Below, piece after piece: positions 22,888-25,161 of a stretch of 25,161 nucleotides of DNA. Origin of the DNA: Oribacterium sp. UBA3737 (lineage in GTDB: Bacteria > Bacillota_A > Clostridia > Lachnospirales > Lachnospiraceae); assembly GCA_002371295.1 (NCBI GenBank), contig DFGZ01000047.1:1-25161 (forward strand), given 5' to 3'. The stretch's first letter is position 1; each line of letters opens with the position of its first letter. The position numbers were made by a program, and so were the translations under genes. Under the pieces are notes generated by a model. It made no database searches. It had not been told where the DNA came from and was given only the letters and a program-made list of their open reading frames with translations.

Positions 22888-23823
22888 TCAGCGCTTATCC
22901 AGATCTATCATTTCAAGGAAAAGGATTCCGATGATGACACTTACGCCTCCTATGAGAAGAATGACTCCCCAGCATTGCAAAACATTGGATATGGTACCTT
23001 CATATAGTGAGTTCTGCATGGATCTCGCGGCTAGTACATCCATTTTGTAACGTATGTCAGTGCGCTGTATATAGTCAACTATGGACTGTATCTCCGGCAC
23101 ACTCCTGAATTGATAGATGGCTGAGAACAAGGCATGGGATGTCAGGTCGTTGTAATCTGCAATGGAACAGATGGCCACAGTGCCCCAATGACTTATGGTC
23201 ATTTTTTCAAGGATAACTGCGGGACCTTCGGAAAAGGAAAAAATGATTCCTGCGAAGATGAGCTGAATGATGAGCATGAAAGGCATAACTGTCATTGCAG
23301 CGGTGGTTGTTTTGACTATACAGGATATCATAAGAGCCATCATGTCGGCTGCATAGGTGATGACCCAGAGGGTAATCCCGAAATCCAGAACGAAGTTTCC
23401 GGTGACGATGCTTTCGGCTGGAAATGTTATTCCGTACCACTTGTAGATGGCTATGGATATGACTACCTGAAGCAGGCACATTATGGACTGATACATCATG
23501 TGTGCGCCTATATAAGCGGTTATATGAAGTCCTGCCCGGTGCTCTCTTTTAATGATGGCCCTCTCGCGGCACACCATCTGGATGGAATTGAAGAAACCGT
23601 TCCATATACATACGCACACCATGGCAAAGGATCCGGCCTTTAGTCTCTCCATGTTGGTGAAGAGGCTTTTTCCCATGACAAAGGCCACAAGCAGAGCGAT
23701 GGCCGCTGAAAGGGGGAGACCCTTCCAGTCCCGTTCATTCATAAAGATCCTCCAGAGCTTTCCGAAGTAGATCTTGGACTGGGTCCATCGTCCTGTATGT
23801 AGATTGTTACGTGCGTCTCCCAT
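22888..23823 (-). CDS. ABC-2 type membrane permease, partner of the FHA-ATPase
   Basis: The 311-residue protein has a cytoplasmic N-terminus with KIYFGKLWRIFMNERDW, then about six hydrophobic segments in the arrangement of ABCG/ABC-2 membrane domains, and a polar extracytoplasmic loop before the last helix (about 220-280). A CRERAIIKREHRAGL stretch after the second helix resembles the ABCG segment between helices 2 and 3. I chose the ATG at 23823, which has GAGG 10 nt upstream; an in-frame ATG at 23865 has no ribosome site. It follows the FHA-ATPase gene by 162 nt on the same strand. In relatives such as Rv1747 the FHA, ATPase and permease domains are one protein, so here the system is split. 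The substrate is unknown. Confidence 0.8.
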   Translation of the reverse strand: MGDARNNLHTGRWTQSKIYFGKLWRIFMNERDWKGLPLSAAIALLVAFVMGKSLFTNMERLKAGSFAMVCVCIWNGFFNSIQMVCRERAIIKREHRAGLHITAYIGAHMMYQSIMCLLQVVISIAIYKWYGITFPAESIVTGNFVLDFGITLWVITYAADMMALMISCIVKTTTAAMTVMPFMLIIQLIFAGIIFSFSEGPAVILEKMTISHWGTVAICSIADYNDLTSHALFSAIYQFRSVPEIQSIVDYIQRTDIRYKMDVLAARSMQNSLYEGTISNVLQCWGVILLIGGVSVIIGILFLEMIDLDKR

Positions 23824-23895
23824 ATTCTTGATGCCTCGTTGTTGTTTAAATGTTCTGCAGCACATTGCACGCGAATCTGTGCGTTGGTGCTATCA

Positions 23896-23991
23896 GTGAG
23901 TGGAAAATATTTTGACACTCACTTCATTTTATATAAGTGAATCACTGCCTTAAGACTGGTTAACGAAAGATTTTAAATAAGTGATTCAGTT
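23896..23991. repeat. Repeat-rich spacer between FHA-ATPase and ABC-2 permease genes
   Basis: An inverted repeat, GTGAGTG/CACTCAC (23896-23902, 23916-23922), is followed by two diverged 22-bp direct copies (23926-23947 and 23970-23991, 18 matches) around ATTTTATATAAGTGAATCA. ATATAAGTG and TTTTGACACTCAC are shared with the palindromic family; the latter is identical to the right end of the 10565 element. The second direct copy overlaps the ATPase stop codon. Confidence 0.55.
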
Positions 23992-25161
23992 CAGATCTAC
24001 CTCAACCTTTTCGTCGGACAGAAGATCCCCTTTTAGTATATCCTCGGAGCTGATCTTCTCATCATTCTCTGCATATATCGGATCCTCCGGTATGCTCTCC
24101 GGTTCAAGAGCGGTTCCGTCAGAAGTCCTGACTCCTACCCCGTTGTCCATAGTATCGGGAGGAGTAAAGGGAACTTCTTCTCTGAGTCTTTGGAATTTTC
24201 TGATGTATATGTCCGCCTGACCTTCACCGCCTTCACCTTCACTGTTTACCGTCAGTATGATGTCTTCCATGGTCTCACGGTTGAAAAATTTTTTAGCTTC
24301 ATCCACAGTTCCGTAGAATGCCAGCTGTCCGGTCTGGTTGCTGTCCTTTGCAAGAACTATGACCTTGTCAAACATGTCAATGACTCTGTCCGGGGTGTGG
24401 GTGATGACCATGACGATCTTGTTTTGATCCGCGATATTGCGAAGCTGTTTCATCAGATCTCTGGCCATAACTCCGTCGAGACCGGAATCCGGCTCATCCA
24501 GGATGAAGATGCTCGGATTGGCAACGAACTCGGTTGCGATGGAGAGACGTTTCCGCTGACCGCCGGAAAGCTTATCCACCAGCTCGCCTCTTACGTTTTC
24601 AAGACCAAAAAGACGCAGAAGTTCGTTTACCCGTTCTTTCCTCTCATTAAGATCGGAAGTGGTAGGCATACGCATTTCCGCAGCATTGGAAAGAGTCATG
24701 ATGACGGTATCGTCACCACGAAGTAGATCCTGCTGCGGAACCATGCCTATCCTGTATTTCATTTTTTCGTAGTCGTCATAAACATCCACATCGCCCTGCC
24801 GGATGGCGGCATTAGCCTTTTCATAGCCGGTCACGGCATTGATAAATGTGGTCTTTCCGGCACCGGATCCGCCGAGGATAAGCACCATATTTCCCGGTTC
24901 AATCCGTAAATTGATATCCTTAAGAAGTATCTGACGTTTGAAAAATCCTCTTACCGATCTTTCTTTGATGTGGATCTCCAGATCATTGTCCCTGAAGGTC
25001 TCCAGATTATAGGCTATATAATCTCCGTAGAATACGAAGTGCGTGTTTCCGATGTTAATGATGTCATAAAGCTTCAGAAGCTTATATCCGTCTATCCTGT
25101 TCTGGTTTACGTAAACACCTCTTTTGGTGTTGGTATCTTCCACCTGCCAGTACCCGTCAGT
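23986..25161 (-). CDS. FHA-domain ABC transporter ATPase (ABCG-like), 5' part outside window
   Basis: The reading frame is open to the right edge, so the true start lies beyond 25161; 391 residues are visible. The visible N-terminal part is the second half of an FHA domain (GYWQVEDTNTKRGVYVNQ, then KLYDIINIGNTHFVF), a phosphothreonine-binding module. The ATPase domain follows with Walker A GGSGAGKTT, signature LSGGQRKRLS and Walker B IFILDEPDSGLDG, in the style of ABCG/White transporters, and ITHTPDR at the switch. The last 60-70 residues are acidic and Pro-rich without a recognised fold. With the permease gene downstream it forms an FHA-regulated ABC exporter, likely responsive to a Ser/Thr kinase, which is inference from the FHA domain. 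Confidence 0.92.
   Translation of the reverse strand, partial: TDGYWQVEDTNTKRGVYVNQNRIDGYKLLKLYDIINIGNTHFVFYGDYIAYNLETFRDNDLEIHIKERSVRGFFKRQILLKDINLRIEPGNMVLILGGSGAGKTTFINAVTGYEKANAAIRQGDVDVYDDYEKMKYRIGMVPQQDLLRGDDTVIMTLSNAAEMRMPTTSDLNERKERVNELLRLFGLENVRGELVDKLSGGQRKRLSIATEFVANPSIFILDEPDSGLDGVMARDLMKQLRNIADQNKIVMVITHTPDRVIDMFDKVIVLAKDSNQTGQLAFYGTVDEAKKFFNRETMEDIILTVNSEGEGGEGQADIYIRKFQRLREEVPFTPPDTMDNGVGVRTSDGTALEPESIPEDPIYAENDEKISSEDILKGDLLSDEKVEVDLN

Overview
The window looks like chromosome of a low-to-mid-GC Bacillota, most likely a Clostridia/Lachnospiraceae member of the Butyrivibrio type. This is inferred from the rimP-nusA-ylxR order, strong AGGAGG-like ribosome sites, the mix of proteins (winged-helix/BTAD regulator with a degenerate GGDEF-like domain, SLH protein, hybrid kinase with HPt, FHA-ABC ATPase) and the lack of any outer-membrane gene. 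No tRNA, rRNA, CRISPR array, transposase or phage gene was seen.

Layout. 1-1837 (minus) is the 5' part of the nusA operon: rimP, nusA and the start of ylxR, with its own promoter and a terminator-like leader hairpin. 1989-3368 (minus) is a sodium-coupled NSS-family transporter. 3482-4762 (minus) is the BTAD/GGDEF-like regulator. 5033-6148 (minus) is a metal permease of the ArsP_2/DUF2899 kind with a very histidine-rich loop. 6305-7900 (minus) is pyrG, preceded by about 300 nt of highly structured leader. 8359-13658 (minus) is a four-gene cell-surface/export operon: SLH-domain protein, tandemly duplicated HlyD/MacA-like adaptor, MacB-type ATPase and FtsX/MacB permease. It is divergent from a two-component system (14091-16238, plus). 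The 432-nt divergent region carries three pairs of 11-bp-spaced direct repeats; two of them sit at exactly the same distance from a -10 box on opposite strands, so the response regulator probably controls both its own operon and the exporter. 16396-17784 (minus) is a MATE transporter, followed upstream by maf (17931-18566, minus), a LacI-type regulator (18844-19854, plus) with its own promoter and TTAACCGGTTAA operator, a large hybrid histidine kinase (20072-22657, minus), and an ABC-2 permease plus FHA-ABC ATPase pair (22888-25161, minus, the ATPase cut by the window edge).

A second layer is a family of small palindromic intergenic repeats. At least five copies (7944-8119, 10565-10660, 12481-12552, 16314-16398, 22799-22880) share a terminal motif close to GATATAAGTGTCATAAGTC, mostly as inverted repeats at both ends. 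They lie just after stop codons or inside operons, and one overlaps the stop codon of the MATE gene. Other points worth attention are a RimP that lacks its C-terminal domain, leader terminators ahead of rimP-nusA and pyrG, and a 156-nt nested-stem structure between the convergent lacI and hybrid kinase genes.
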